From: Pelagerythrobacter aerophilus
GTDB lineage: Bacteria > Pseudomonadota > Alphaproteobacteria > Sphingomonadales > Sphingomonadaceae
DNA length: 64,000 nt
Direction of reading: 5' to 3'
Assembly (NCBI RefSeq): GCF_003581645.1
Contig: NZ_QXFK01000019.1
Location: 124,001-188,000 of the forward strand
The notes below the pieces were generated by a model that was given only the letters and a program-made list of their open reading frames with translations, was not told the origin of the DNA and ran no database searches. The position numbers were made by a program, and so were the translations under genes. Of the stretch, positions 33,940-43,366 are shown in pieces. Positions within the stretch are counted from its first letter, which is position 1. Every line of letters starts with the position of its first letter.

Positions 33940-35091
33940 ATGATCGAACGCAAACTCGCCGCCTGGCAGGAGGCCGGGCTGATTGATGCTGGAACCACGG
34001 CGTCGATCCGCGCCTACGAAGCGGAACATTCGCGGCCTCTCGCGCTGTGGGCGGTGGTTGGGATCGGCGCGCTGGCGATCGGTCTGGGCCTCGTCTCGGT
34101 CGTTGCCGCCAACTGGGAGGCGATACCGGGAACGGTGCGGCTCGCGGCCCATTTCGCGCTGCTCGCCCTGTTGGCCGCGGCGCTCTGGTGGCGGGGCGGG
34201 GTGCTGCTTTCCGAACGGCCCTGGGCGCATGAGGCCCTGCTGTTCGTGTTCGCGGTGCTTGGGCTCACCTTCTTCGGGCATCTGGGTCAGGTCTATCAGA
34301 CGAGCTCGCCCCTGTGGCAGCCGCTTGCTCTGTGGCTTGCGCTGTTCGCGCCGGTGGTCCTGCTGCGCGGATCGAGCTGGCTTGCCGCCGCCTTGCTCGC
34401 CGTCGTGCTCGTCTACGCCTGCTGGGATTTCGCCGACCCGACGCGGCCGCTATTCGGCCTCGACCGGGGGCAGCGTCCCGGGCTCGTCATAGGAATTGCG
34501 ACCGCCCTGCCCGTGCTGCTCGCCCCGCTGGGCGCGTGGATGCGCGGGCGCGGCAGGCGGACGGACTTCTGGCGGCGCCTTGAGCAGCTCGGCTTCGCCT
34601 ACGCGCTGGGCTGTGCCTCGCTGATCGCGACCGCAAGCGGGCTCGACGACTTCGACGGCGAGACGGAGCGTTTCCTCGCGCTCGGGACGCAGATCGTGCA
34701 GGCTGCCATCGGCCTTGGCGCAGCCGCTCTGGTAATCGCTGCCCGCCGCAGCACCTCGGGACGTGCCGCCGGCTGCGTCATCGGCGGGGCGGCGCTCGTG
34801 CTGCTCGCGGCGCATCTCGTCGACGGAAGCATGCTCGGCGGCGCGATCCTGTTCATGGCGCTGTGGGTCGGCGTCGCGTTCGCTGCGCTCCAGGCGGGGT
34901 GGCGGCGGATCTTCCAGCTCGCCGTCGCCGTGATCGCCGTGCGTCTGGTGATCCTCAGCTTCGAACTGGCTAGCGATCTGCTGACCAGCGGCGCAGGGCT
35001 GATCGCTGCCGGGCTGCTGATCCTCGCGGTGGCATGGATCGCGGTGCGGGTCTCGCGCCGGCTTGCTCCGCCCGAGGAGACCGCGCCATGA
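33940..35091 (+). CDS. DUF2157 membrane protein
   Basis: A 383-residue polytopic membrane protein. A short cytoplasmic N-terminus (MIERKLAAWQEAGLIDAGTTA) is characteristic of DUF2157 and is followed by about ten hydrophobic helices; GLTFFGHLGQVYQTSSPLWQ near residue 107 is the most conserved family segment. No enzymatic motif is visible. It is coupled by an ATGA overlap to a GDYXXLXY-family gene, its usual partner. The pair follows ligD by 23 bases but is probably functionally unrelated to end joining. Confidence 0.85.
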   Translation: MIERKLAAWQEAGLIDAGTTASIRAYEAEHSRPLALWAVVGIGALAIGLGLVSVVAANWEAIPGTVRLAAHFALLALLAAALWWRGGVLLSERPWAHEALLFVFAVLGLTFFGHLGQVYQTSSPLWQPLALWLALFAPVVLLRGSSWLAAALLAVVLVYACWDFADPTRPLFGLDRGQRPGLVIGIATALPVLLAPLGAWMRGRGRRTDFWRRLEQLGFAYALGCASLIATASGLDDFDGETERFLALGTQIVQAAIGLGAAALVIAARRSTSGRAAGCVIGGAALVLLAAHLVDGSMLGGAILFMALWVGVAFAALQAGWRRIFQLAVAVIAVRLVILSFELASDLLTSGAGLIAAGLLILAVAWIAVRVSRRLAPPEETAP

Positions 35092-35606
35092 AACGCCGAC
35101 TCGCTCTGACCCTGGCGCTGGCGCTCCCGCTCGCCGGCCTCGCCACGAGCTGGGCTACGACGCACCGAGCGGCGCAGCGGGGCACCGAATGGCTCGTCCC
35201 GATCGGCGGCTACGATCCGCGCGACCTGCTGCGCGGCCATTACGTGATCTACACCTACGATTGGCCGGGTCTCGAAGGCGGGTCGGCCGACCTCTCCGGC
35301 GAGCGGATGCTGTGCCTCGAGGGGCGCGCGCCCAATCTGACGCGCGTGCATCTACCGGAAGAGGAAGCCTGCGTGCATTCCGTCCGGGCGAGCGGCGGCT
35401 GGAACGATCCCGAAGGCGGACTGGCGAGCGGCCGCCTCTACGTCTCGCAGGAACGCGCTGCGGAGCTTCAGCGCCAGCTCGCGGATCCCAAGCTGCAGGG
35501 CGTGGTCCGCATCCGCGTGCGCGAGGATGGGCACCTGACTCCGCTCGATATCACGTTCCGCCCTCGCCCGGCCGATGCCGGGATTCCGGTCGAACCGACT
35601 CCCTAA
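35088..35606 (+). CDS. GDYXXLXY domain protein
   Basis: A 172-residue protein with one N-terminal membrane anchor or signal (residues 4-22) and a periplasmic domain. It has the family motif here as GGYDPRDLLRGHYVIYTYDW (the named GDYxxLxY pattern degenerated at the first Asp), followed by a beta-rich region ending in LDITFRPRPA. The family is widespread beside DUF2157 genes and has no assigned function. The ATG at 35088 overlaps the DUF2157 stop. Its 3' end overlaps the convergent DUF1289 gene by 56 bases. Confidence 0.82.
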   Translation: MKRRLALTLALALPLAGLATSWATTHRAAQRGTEWLVPIGGYDPRDLLRGHYVIYTYDWPGLEGGSADLSGERMLCLEGRAPNLTRVHLPEEEACVHSVRASGGWNDPEGGLASGRLYVSQERAAELQRQLADPKLQGVVRIRVREDGHLTPLDITFRPRPADAGIPVEPTP

Positions 35607-35766
35607 GCCGCTCGCGCGCGGCTGAGACGATCCGCCGCTTTTCCGCGTCGCTTGCCGCCGCCCAGCGGCCGATTTCTTCCAGCGTTCGCCCACACCCTTC
35701 GCACAGGTCGCCTGCTGCGGAGACGCGGCAGACATTGCGGCAGGGAGAGAGAATCTCGTCGACCAT
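35551..35766 (-). CDS. DUF1289 domain cysteine-rich small protein
   Basis: A 71-residue protein with SPCRNVCRVSAAGDLCEGCG, the DUF1289 four-cysteine pattern (CxxxC...CxxC) likely to bind a metal or Fe-S centre, followed by RTLEEIGRW. Family members are small cytoplasmic proteins of unknown role. The frame stays open further upstream but without conserved sequence; ATG 35766 places the motif at the N-terminus as usual. The coding end lies antisense to the last 56 bases of the GDYXXLXY gene. Confidence 0.8.
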   Translation of the reverse strand: MVDEILSPCRNVCRVSAAGDLCEGCGRTLEEIGRWAAASDAEKRRIVSAARERLRESVRPESRHRPGEGGT

Positions 35767-35862
35767 TGCGGTGCGCGATCGCGGAGCGGAGGCGCGATTG
35801 CAAAGGGTTTCTCGCTGCGCCGGCCCCGCCTTCCGTACACCACCGAGCACGTCACCTTTTTT

Positions 35863-35891
35863 ATTCACACTCACGATAGTGAATATTGACA
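35863..35891 (+). promoter_or_regulatory. inverted repeat and -35 upstream of TonB receptor
   Basis: ATTCAC (35863-35868) and GTGAAT (35879-35884) form a 6-bp inverted repeat with a ten-base spacer, and a perfect TTGACA -35 follows at 35886-35891. A -10 is unclear (GATAGT at 35906-35911 is only 14 bases on). It lies about 75 bases before the receptor start and is probably an operator-promoter unit. Confidence 0.45.
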
Positions 35892-35961
35892 TCGGGCCGT
35901 TCGGAGATAGTTTGCGCGCCACACAAGCACCTCGTGAAGGGTGCGACAGGACGGGAGAGTG

Positions 35962-38241
35962 ATGATGAAGGGATGGCTGTTTGCTTCCGCGTCGGCGGTG
36001 GCGGTTGCGGGTTTGCCCGGCGTGGCCTTTGCACAGGACACCGCGGACCAGGAGGCGTCGGCGCCAGCCGCCGAAGAGAATACCGACAGCGGCGTCATCA
36101 TCGTCACCGCGACCCGGCGCGAGCAGAGCCTGCAGGACGTCCCGCTCAGCGTTACCGCCTACCAGCAGGAAGAGCTAACGGAGAAAGGCATCGTCGGCTA
36201 CGAAGGGCTCGCGCGCGAGACGCCGGGCGTCGTCGTCAACAAGCCGACTGCCAACTTCAACAACTTCACCGCGCGCGGCATCGCCACCAACGGCTACGGC
36301 GCGAACCTGCAGGGCACCGTCGCGATCTACATCGACGAACTGCCGATCTCTGCCAACGGCAACTCGACGATCCTCGATCCTACCCTGTTCGATGTCGAGC
36401 GGGTCGAATTCCTGCGCGGCCCGCAGGGCACGCTGTTCGGCTCCAACTCGCTCGCCGGCGCGGTACGCATCCTGACCAAGAGCCCCGATGCCAGCCAGTT
36501 CGAAGGCAAGCTGCTGGTCGACTACGGCCTGACCGGCAATGACTCGTTCCGCAAACGCTACAACGGGATGATCAACGTCCCGCTGGTCGAGGACAAGCTC
36601 GCCTTCCGCGCGGTCGGTTTCTACCGGCACGAAGACGGTTGGGTCGATAATATCGGCACCGGGCGGGACAACGCGAATACGCTGGAGTCGGCCGGCGGAC
36701 GCGCCATGCTGCAATGGGACCCGACCGACCGTCTCTCGATGCGCGCAATGGTGATGCACGAGAACAGCAAGCCGCGCGACTCAGGGCTGGTGAACCCGGA
36801 TCGCGGTGAGTTCGTGCGTCTCAGCGAGGGGCCGGACCTGTTTCATGCGAAGCTGACGAGCTACAACTTCACGCTCGACTACGATCTCGGCTTCGCGAAC
36901 CTCACCAGTTCGTCGACCCTTTCCACCTTCGACCAGACCTTCATCGTCGATCTCGCGGGCACATTTGCCCAGACCATTCCCTTCGCACTCGACGCCCTGG
37001 CCTACGACGACATCTTCGTGCAGGAAGTGCGTCTCGCCTCGGCGGGCGGAGGCCGGTTCGACTGGATCGTCGGCGGCTTCTTCTACGACAAGCGGCGCGA
37101 CGTGGATTACAACTACCGCTCGTCGATCGAATTCCTCGAAGAGCGCGGCCTGACGGGGCTCGATGACGAGTACTACCAGCGCTTCGGCGGACACACCAAC
37201 CAGACGGAGATGGCAGGGTTCGGCGAGCTGACCTACCGCTTCTCCGACAATTTCTGGCTGACTGGCGGGCTCCGCTACACGACCACCGAAGTCCAGTCGT
37301 TCACCGAGGACTGGGGCTACAACAGCAACTATCTCGCACTGGCGCTCGGCGGTGTGGAGGACGTGCCCATCACTGTCGTGCCGATTGCCCCGGCCGAAGG
37401 GCTCAAAGTCAAGGCGAACAAGGTCTCCTACAAGGCCAGCGCATCGTACAAGCCGTCGGAATCGCTGACTGCCTATGCCACCATCGCCACCGGCTTCCGC
37501 TCACCCGTCGTGAATGCTCGCGCAGGTTTGGGAAGCGTTGCCGATCCGACCGACATCATCATTCCCGATGGCGCGGATTCGGATAGCCTCACCAACTACG
37601 AGGTTGGGCTCAAGGGCAATTGGCTCGGCGGCAAACTGACGGCCGCGGTCGCGCTCTACTACATCGACTGGCGCGACATTCAGGTGCAGGCCAACCGCCT
37701 CTCCGATCAGGTCCAGTTCGCGACCAACATCGGCGCGGCGGTGAGCAAGGGCATCGAGTTCGAACTCGCCGCACGCCCCGTCCGCGGCCTCAGCTTCTCG
37801 CTGAACGGCTCGTTCAACGATTCGGAGGTGACCGAACTGACCCCCGCCGAAGCTGCGATGTCCGGCGCAGAAGAAGGCATCCAGCTCGCCTCGCCGCACT
37901 TCCAGGGTTCGGCCACCGTTCGTTACGACTTCGCGCTGGGCGCAAACGCCGACGCGTTCGTCTCGGGGAATGTCGCACATGTCGGCAAATTCCCCGGGCT
38001 GTTCCCGAACGTCGCCGGCCAGCCCGACGTGATCAATCCGACCTACGATTTCACCGAGGCTTACACCGTGGCCAACTTCGTCGCCGGTGCCGATCTCGGC
38101 CAGGTCTCGCTGACTGCCTATGTCGAGAACGTGTTCGACAACAACGCGATCACTTACGTCCATCCCGAAGCGTTCCTCGACGCACGATACGCGAGGCTGC
38201 GGCCCCGCACCTTCGGCGTTCGACTCGGCATCGATTTCTGA
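35962..38241 (+). CDS. TonB-dependent receptor of the esterase cluster
   Basis: A 759-residue outer-membrane receptor. A signal peptide ends GVAFAQ near residue 25. The TonB box region is GVIIVTATRREQSLQDVPLS, the plug has ARGIATNGYGANLQG and VEFLRGPQGTLFGSNSLAGA, and the barrel ends RPRTFGVRLGIDF. The ATGATG at 35962/35965 follows GGGAGAG. It opens a plus-strand series with an exported carboxylesterase, acyl-CoA ligase, regulator, SDR and transporter, so it probably imports the substrate of that pathway. Receptors of this plug type in sphingomonads often serve hydrophobic organic compounds; the substrate is unknown. Confidence 0.9.
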   Translation: MMKGWLFASASAVAVAGLPGVAFAQDTADQEASAPAAEENTDSGVIIVTATRREQSLQDVPLSVTAYQQEELTEKGIVGYEGLARETPGVVVNKPTANFNNFTARGIATNGYGANLQGTVAIYIDELPISANGNSTILDPTLFDVERVEFLRGPQGTLFGSNSLAGAVRILTKSPDASQFEGKLLVDYGLTGNDSFRKRYNGMINVPLVEDKLAFRAVGFYRHEDGWVDNIGTGRDNANTLESAGGRAMLQWDPTDRLSMRAMVMHENSKPRDSGLVNPDRGEFVRLSEGPDLFHAKLTSYNFTLDYDLGFANLTSSSTLSTFDQTFIVDLAGTFAQTIPFALDALAYDDIFVQEVRLASAGGGRFDWIVGGFFYDKRRDVDYNYRSSIEFLEERGLTGLDDEYYQRFGGHTNQTEMAGFGELTYRFSDNFWLTGGLRYTTTEVQSFTEDWGYNSNYLALALGGVEDVPITVVPIAPAEGLKVKANKVSYKASASYKPSESLTAYATIATGFRSPVVNARAGLGSVADPTDIIIPDGADSDSLTNYEVGLKGNWLGGKLTAAVALYYIDWRDIQVQANRLSDQVQFATNIGAAVSKGIEFELAARPVRGLSFSLNGSFNDSEVTELTPAEAAMSGAEEGIQLASPHFQGSATVRYDFALGANADAFVSGNVAHVGKFPGLFPNVAGQPDVINPTYDFTEAYTVANFVAGADLGQVSLTAYVENVFDNNAITYVHPEAFLDARYARLRPRTFGVRLGIDF

Positions 38242-38275
38242 TCGTATGCACGAGGAACAGACGAGAGGTGCAGGC

Positions 38276-39952
38276 ATGATCGCGGCTCGCATCCGGGCGA
38301 GAGCGGCTCTGACGCGCGCGGCCGGCGTGCTGGCGGGGGTTGCCGGCACGGTGCTGGCGGCATCGGCCCAGGCCGGAGAGCCGCCGGTGGTCAGGGCGGA
38401 GGCGGGTATCGTTCGCGGCACGCAGGAGGATGGGATCGCGATCTTCCGCGGTATCCCCTACGCCGAAGCCCCGGTAGGGGAGCGGCGCTGGCAACCGCCG
38501 GTCGCAAAGGCGCATTGGGAAGGCGTGCGGGATGCGAGGGCGTTCGGCCCGCCCTGCTTCCAGCCCGAAGCGCGCGGGGCCGCCAACAACATCTACGCCG
38601 AGGAACTCGGCAAGATGAGCGAAGATTGCCTCACCCTCAACGTCTGGGCGCCAGACGACGCGGCGAACGCACCGGTCCTGGTGTGGATTCACGGCGGCGC
38701 ACTGGTCGCCGGGGCAAGCAGCTTCGGCATGTACGACGGCGCGCATCTGGCCGAAGAGGGCGTGGTCGTCGTTTCGCTCAACTATCGCCTGGGCGTACTC
38801 GGTTTCCTTGCGCATCCTGAGCTGAGCGCCGAGTCCGAGCAGGACATCTCGGGCAACTACGGCTTTCTCGACCAGATCGAGGCGCTGCGCTGGATCGAGC
38901 GCAACATCGCGGCCTTCGGCGGCGATCCCGACAATGTGACGATCGCCGGGGAATCCGCCGGGGCGCTCAGCGTCATGTACCTGATGACCTCGCCGCTCGC
39001 ACGCGAGCTGTTCGACAAGGCGGTCATGCAAAGCTCGTACATGATCTCCACCCCGGCGTTGAAGGAGGCGGAGCACGGTCATCCATCGGCGGAATCGCTC
39101 GGTCTCTGGCTGGAGGAGAAGCTCGAGGCAGACGATCTTGCCGACTTGCGCGCGCTCGGTCCGCGCGAACTCGTCGCGAAAGCGACCGCTGCGGGATACC
39201 CGACCTGGGGCACGGTCGACGGCAAGGTCATCCCCCACCAGATCGCCGAGAGCTTCGACCGCGGCGAACAGGCGCCCGTGCCCGTGCTGGCGGGATTCAA
39301 CAGCGGCGAAATCCGCTCGCTGCGCCGCCTGCTGCCGCCGGCACCGGCCGATGCCGAGGAGTACGAGGCGAAAGTGCGCGCTGCCTATGGCGATCTCGCC
39401 GACCGCTTCCTGGCAATCTACCCCTCCGACACGATCGACGAGAGCATGCTCGCCGCCACGCGCGACGCTCTCTACGGCTGGACCGCCGAGCGGATCGGGC
39501 GGAAGCAGGCAGCGATCGGCGCGCCGGCCTATCTCTATCTGTTCGATCACGGCTACCCGGCGGCCGACGAAGCGGGGCTCCACGCGTTCCACGCCTCCGA
39601 GATACCGTTCATGTTCGGCACGATCTGGGAAACCACGGACAACTGGCCGCGCATCCCGCGGACCGAGGAGCAGCGCACGCTGTCCGACGCGATGGTCGAT
39701 TACTGGATATCGTTCGCGCGGAGCGGAGTGCCCCACGCGGAAGGCCGGCCCGGCTGGCCGAGGTTCGGCGACGATGAGGCCTACATGGTGTTCGATCGCA
39801 AACCGTTCGTCGTGAACGACGTGCTGGGCGATCGCTACGAACTTTACGAGGAAACCGTCTGCCGCCGCCGCGCCGCAGGCGATCAGCAATGGAACTGGAA
39901 TGTGGGTGTGATCTCTCCACCGCTGCCGGCAAAGGCGCCGCAATGCCGATGA
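38276..39952 (+). CDS. exported type B carboxylesterase (first copy)
   Basis: A 558-residue alpha/beta-hydrolase of the carboxylesterase type B family with a signal peptide (to about residue 33, LAASAQA). The oxyanion HGGA is in LVWIHGGALVAG, the nucleophile Ser227 is in IAGESAGALSV, and a catalytic-His candidate sits in HASEIPFMFG near residue 440. EDCLTLNVWAPD is the family signature. It should hydrolyse an ester in the periplasm. ATG 38276 follows GAGAGGTG; an ATG 10 codons upstream lacks a site. It is coupled to the acyl-CoA ligase downstream, which would activate the released acid. A paralogue lies at 46319. Confidence 0.88.
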   Translation: MIAARIRARAALTRAAGVLAGVAGTVLAASAQAGEPPVVRAEAGIVRGTQEDGIAIFRGIPYAEAPVGERRWQPPVAKAHWEGVRDARAFGPPCFQPEARGAANNIYAEELGKMSEDCLTLNVWAPDDAANAPVLVWIHGGALVAGASSFGMYDGAHLAEEGVVVVSLNYRLGVLGFLAHPELSAESEQDISGNYGFLDQIEALRWIERNIAAFGGDPDNVTIAGESAGALSVMYLMTSPLARELFDKAVMQSSYMISTPALKEAEHGHPSAESLGLWLEEKLEADDLADLRALGPRELVAKATAAGYPTWGTVDGKVIPHQIAESFDRGEQAPVPVLAGFNSGEIRSLRRLLPPAPADAEEYEAKVRAAYGDLADRFLAIYPSDTIDESMLAATRDALYGWTAERIGRKQAAIGAPAYLYLFDHGYPAADEAGLHAFHASEIPFMFGTIWETTDNWPRIPRTEEQRTLSDAMVDYWISFARSGVPHAEGRPGWPRFGDDEAYMVFDRKPFVVNDVLGDRYELYEETVCRRRAAGDQQWNWNVGVISPPLPAKAPQCR

Positions 39953-41511
39953 CAGACGGCGCGATGCAGGATTTCGCCCTTACCCTCGACAAGTTCCTCG
40001 ACCACGCTGCGAAGTGGCATCCGGCCACAGAGGTCGTGACCGCACTCGACCACGGCTCGACGCGCCGGATCGGCTACGCCGAACTCAGGCGACGCGCGAA
40101 TCGCGTCTCGGCCGTGCTCGCGCAGCTTGGCGCGCGGCGCGGGGATCGGATCGCGACGCTGGCCTGGAACACGCAGGCGCATCTCGAAAGCTGGTATGCG
40201 ATCATGGGTATGGGCGCGGTCTGCCACACGCTCAATCCGCGCCTGACGGCCGAGCAGCTTGCGTGGATGGTGGGACAGTCCGAAGCAGCGATCCTGATCG
40301 CCAGTGCCGACCTCGCTCCCCTCGCGAGCGAAATCGTGCACCACGCCCCGAGCCTGCACCACGTGCTCGTGATCGATGGGGAAGCGGCGGACCTTGGACG
40401 CCCGCTCGAAGACGCGCTGGAAACTGCGCATGAGGACGCGGTCTGGGGCGGATTCGACGAGAACGCGCCGTGCGGCCTGTGCTTCACCTCGGGCACGACC
40501 GGCGCACCCAAGGGCGTCACCTATACCCACCGCGGCAACTATCTTCACACGCTGCGGCAGTTGCAGGCGGACGTCGCCGGGATAACCTCGCGCGATGTGG
40601 TCATGCCGGTCGTGCCGATGTTCCACGCCAGCGCCTGGGGCCTGCCCTTCGCCGCGCCGGCCACCGGTGCCAAGCTGGTCCTGCCCGGGCGGCATGCCGA
40701 CGGAGCGAGCCTCGCACGGTTGATCGCCGACGAAGGCGTGACGATCGCCGTCGGCGTTCCGACCGTCTGGCTGGGCCTGTTCGATCACCTGGACGAGACA
40801 GGCGCCGAGGTGCCGTCGCTCAAGCGGGTCATGGTCGGCGGCGCGCCCATGCCGCCGGCGCTGATGGCGCGGATCGAGGCGCGCGGCGTCGAGGTGCAGA
40901 CCACCTGGGGCATGACCGAGATCTCCCCGCTGGGCACCGCCACCACGCCCGGCGCTCCGGAGCGCAATCCGGCGCTGTCGGGCAAGCCCGCGCAGGGCAT
41001 GGATCTCCTGCTGACCGATCACACCGGCGAGCCGCTGGCGGAACAGCGCGGCGCCGAAGGGCACCTGTGGGTGCGCGGGCCCTCGGTGGTGGAACGTTAC
41101 TTCGGCGAGCGCGAGCCTGCGACGCGAAGCGGCTGGTTCTGCACCGGCGATCTCGCGGCGATCGACGAGCAGGGCAATCTTCAGATCACCGGGCGTTCGA
41201 AGGATCTGATCAAATCGGGCGGCGAGTGGATCAATCCGGCGGAGATCGAAGCGCTGGTCGCCGCCCTGCCCGACGTGGCGCTGGCTGCGGTGATCGGGCG
41301 AAGCGATCCCAAATGGGGCGAGCGACCGTTGCTGCTGGTCGAACTGCGCGAGGATGCAAGCTTGAGCGACGACGACCTCGTCTCCCCCTTGCGGGGGCAG
41401 GTCGCCAACTGGTGGATCCCCGACGAAGTGGTCCGCCTGCCGCGGATGCCGCTCGCCGCGACCGGCAAGATCGACAAGTTGCGCTTGAGAACCGAATATA
41501 GCAGGGCATGA
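39943..41511 (+). CDS. acyl-CoA synthetase (AlkK/long-chain type)
   Basis: A 522-residue ANL-superfamily ligase. The A3 motif is LCFTSGTTGAPKGVTYTHRG near residue 180, TTWGMTEISPLGT is the A5 region, GWFCTGDLAAIDEQGNLQIT is A7/A8 with GRSKDLIKSGGEWI, and the terminal lysine is in ATGKIDKLRLR. Organisation resembles medium/long-chain AlkK-type ligases. Two in-frame ATGs (39943, 39949) overlap the esterase stop. It probably converts the acid released by the upstream esterase to its CoA ester. It ends in an ATGA overlap with a TetR regulator. Confidence 0.86.
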   Translation: MPMTDGAMQDFALTLDKFLDHAAKWHPATEVVTALDHGSTRRIGYAELRRRANRVSAVLAQLGARRGDRIATLAWNTQAHLESWYAIMGMGAVCHTLNPRLTAEQLAWMVGQSEAAILIASADLAPLASEIVHHAPSLHHVLVIDGEAADLGRPLEDALETAHEDAVWGGFDENAPCGLCFTSGTTGAPKGVTYTHRGNYLHTLRQLQADVAGITSRDVVMPVVPMFHASAWGLPFAAPATGAKLVLPGRHADGASLARLIADEGVTIAVGVPTVWLGLFDHLDETGAEVPSLKRVMVGGAPMPPALMARIEARGVEVQTTWGMTEISPLGTATTPGAPERNPALSGKPAQGMDLLLTDHTGEPLAEQRGAEGHLWVRGPSVVERYFGEREPATRSGWFCTGDLAAIDEQGNLQITGRSKDLIKSGGEWINPAEIEALVAALPDVALAAVIGRSDPKWGERPLLLVELREDASLSDDDLVSPLRGQVANWWIPDEVVRLPRMPLAATGKIDKLRLRTEYSRA

Positions 41512-42269
41512 CCGACCACGTCGATCTTGCGGCCGCGTACGCGGCCAGACCTGAAGGGGGCGCAAACTTGCCGGCAGCCAGAAAACCGCGAAGTAAACCG
41601 CAATCCAAGGCGGAACGCAGGGCGGAAACAACCGAGCAGATCCTCGACGCGGCCGAATACCTCTTCTCGCGTCACGGCCTCTACGGTGTGACCCTGAAGG
41701 ACGTCGCCAAGCGGGTCGGCGTGCATCACACGCTGCTCAACTACTATTTCGACGACAAGCAGAAGCTGTTCGACGCGGTCTTCGCGCGCCGGGCGGCGGT
41801 GACCAACGAGCGCCGGATGAAGGCGCTCGACGACTACGAGCGCGCAAACGCGGGCAATCTGACGGTCGAAGGTGCACTGCACACGTTCCTCGACACCGAC
41901 CTCGACCTCTACATCAACGGCGGCGAAGGCTGGCGCAATTACGGCGCCCTCGCCTCGCAGGTCGCCAATACCCCGCAATGGGGCGCGGAAATGATGGACG
42001 AGCATTTCGATCCGGTCGTGCTGCGGCTGATCGACATCATCAACCGCGCCCTGCCCGAAGCCGACAAGGTCGACGTGTTCTGGGGCTACCACTTCGTCAC
42101 CGGCGCGCTGATGCTGACGCTCGCGCGCACGGGACGCATCGACAAGCTTTCGGGCGGGCTCTGCAATTCGGAGGACTTCGTCGCGGTGAAGGAGCGCATG
42201 GCGACGTTCATGGCCGCCGGCTTCAACGCCATTTGCACGCCGAAGAACACGGGAAGCGCCGCCGACTGA
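41508..42269 (+). CDS. TetR/AcrR regulator of the esterase cluster
   Basis: A 253-residue TetR-family protein. A 35-residue basic N-terminal extension (PAARKPRSKPQSKAERRAE) precedes the DNA-binding domain, whose helix-turn-helix is GVTLKDVAKRVGVHHTLLNY followed by YFDDKQKLFDAVF. The C-terminal domain is unclassified. ATG 41508 overlaps the ligase stop; an alternative TTG at 41568 follows a GGGGG site and would remove 20 residues. A 26-bp palindrome 43 bases after its stop is the likely binding site, which would control the SDR/transporter half of the cluster. Confidence 0.86.
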   Translation: MTDHVDLAAAYAARPEGGANLPAARKPRSKPQSKAERRAETTEQILDAAEYLFSRHGLYGVTLKDVAKRVGVHHTLLNYYFDDKQKLFDAVFARRAAVTNERRMKALDDYERANAGNLTVEGALHTFLDTDLDLYINGGEGWRNYGALASQVANTPQWGAEMMDEHFDPVVLRLIDIINRALPEADKVDVFWGYHFVTGALMLTLARTGRIDKLSGGLCNSEDFVAVKERMATFMAAGFNAICTPKNTGSAAD

Positions 42270-42311
42270 ACGCGGCGGCGCAAAAAGACTTCCCACGGAA
42301 GCATGACCACG

Positions 42312-42337
42312 TTATTAACTCGCGTGAGAGTTAATAA
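42312..42337. promoter_or_regulatory. 26-bp palindromic operator upstream of SDR
   Basis: TTATTAACTC (42312-42321) and GAGTTAATAA (42328-42337) are perfect 10-bp inverted arms around GCGTGA. The site is AT-rich against a high-GC background and lies 18 bases before the SDR start, overlapping where a promoter or leader must be. No T-run follows. Size and symmetry fit a TetR-dimer operator for the gene immediately upstream. Confidence 0.7.
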
Positions 42338-42355
42338 GAAAGGGAGGAGAACGCG

Positions 42356-43261
42356 TTGACCATCGGTGCAAAGCTGCAGGACCGCGTTGCCATCGTCACC
42401 GGATCGGGCGGCGGGCTGGGCCGTTGCCATGCGCTCGAGTTCGCTCGCCAGGGCGCGAAAGTCGTCGTCAACGACCTCGATCGCGACGCCGCCGATGCCG
42501 TGGTGCAGGAAATCCTTGACGCAGGCGGCGAGGCCATGGCGTTCGCCGGCTCGGTGACAGACGAGGCCGCTGTCGCTGCGATGGTGGCGGATACGCTGGA
42601 CCCCTGGGGCCGCATCGACATTCTGGTCAACAACGCCGGCATCCTGCGCGACCGCAGCTTCGCCAAGATGGATCTCGACGATTTCCGGCTAGTGGTCGAC
42701 GTCCACCTGATGGGCGCCGCGATCTGCACCAAGGCGGTGTGGGAAGCGATGCGAGAGCAGAAGTACGGCCGGATCGTAATGACCACGTCCTCGTCGGGTC
42801 TCTACGGCAATTTCGGGCAGGCGAACTACGGCGCGGCCAAGATGGCGCTTGTCGGCCTCATGCAGACGCTCGCGATCGAGGGCGAGAAATACGGCATCCG
42901 CGTCAACTGTCTCGCGCCGACAGCCGCGACGCAGATGACCGGCGGGGTGCTGTCGGAAGACGCCCTCGCGTGCCTCGATCCGGCCCTCGTCAGCCCCGGG
43001 CTCGTGCATCTGGTGAGCGAGGACGCGCCGACTCGCGCGATCCTGTGCGCGGGGGCGGGTCACTTTGCCGCTGCCAACGTCACGCTCACGGCGGGCGTCC
43101 AGATTGGCGCCGCGGACGACGCGGCGGCGCGCGTAGCGAACGAATGGGGTCGTATCGCCGATCGCGCGAGGGAGATCGTCCCCGCCTACGGGTTCACCCA
43201 GGCCGAGCGCGAGATCGCCAGCGCGGGATGCGGCGGCGACGCCGTGGCAGTGGCGCACTAG
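42356..43261 (+). CDS. SDR family beta-hydroxyacyl-CoA dehydrogenase-like protein
   Basis: A 301-residue short-chain dehydrogenase. The NAD loop is VTGSGGGLGRCHA near residue 15, ILVNNAGILRDRSF near residue 89, and the catalytic Ser and YxxxK lie in TTSSSGLYGNFGQANYGAAK near residues 142-161. RDRSF after NNAG and the GNFGQ/YGAAK spacing resemble the dehydrogenase domain of peroxisomal multifunctional enzyme 2 and Rv3548c, enzymes acting on (3R)-hydroxyacyl-CoAs. The start is a TTG at 42356, seven bases after GGGAGGAG. It would oxidise a hydroxyacyl-CoA formed after ligation. An operator-like palindrome precedes it. Confidence 0.84.
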   Translation: MTIGAKLQDRVAIVTGSGGGLGRCHALEFARQGAKVVVNDLDRDAADAVVQEILDAGGEAMAFAGSVTDEAAVAAMVADTLDPWGRIDILVNNAGILRDRSFAKMDLDDFRLVVDVHLMGAAICTKAVWEAMREQKYGRIVMTTSSSGLYGNFGQANYGAAKMALVGLMQTLAIEGEKYGIRVNCLAPTAATQMTGGVLSEDALACLDPALVSPGLVHLVSEDAPTRAILCAGAGHFAAANVTLTAGVQIGAADDAAARVANEWGRIADRAREIVPAYGFTQAEREIASAGCGGDAVAVAH

Positions 43262-43366
43262 AACACACTCGCCGCGAGGCCGCCCGCTGGCGGCCCTCGC
43301 CGCGACGAACGAACAGCCGGAAGAGCGGGAAACACCCGCCAGGCGAAGGATGGAGGAGAGGATCGC

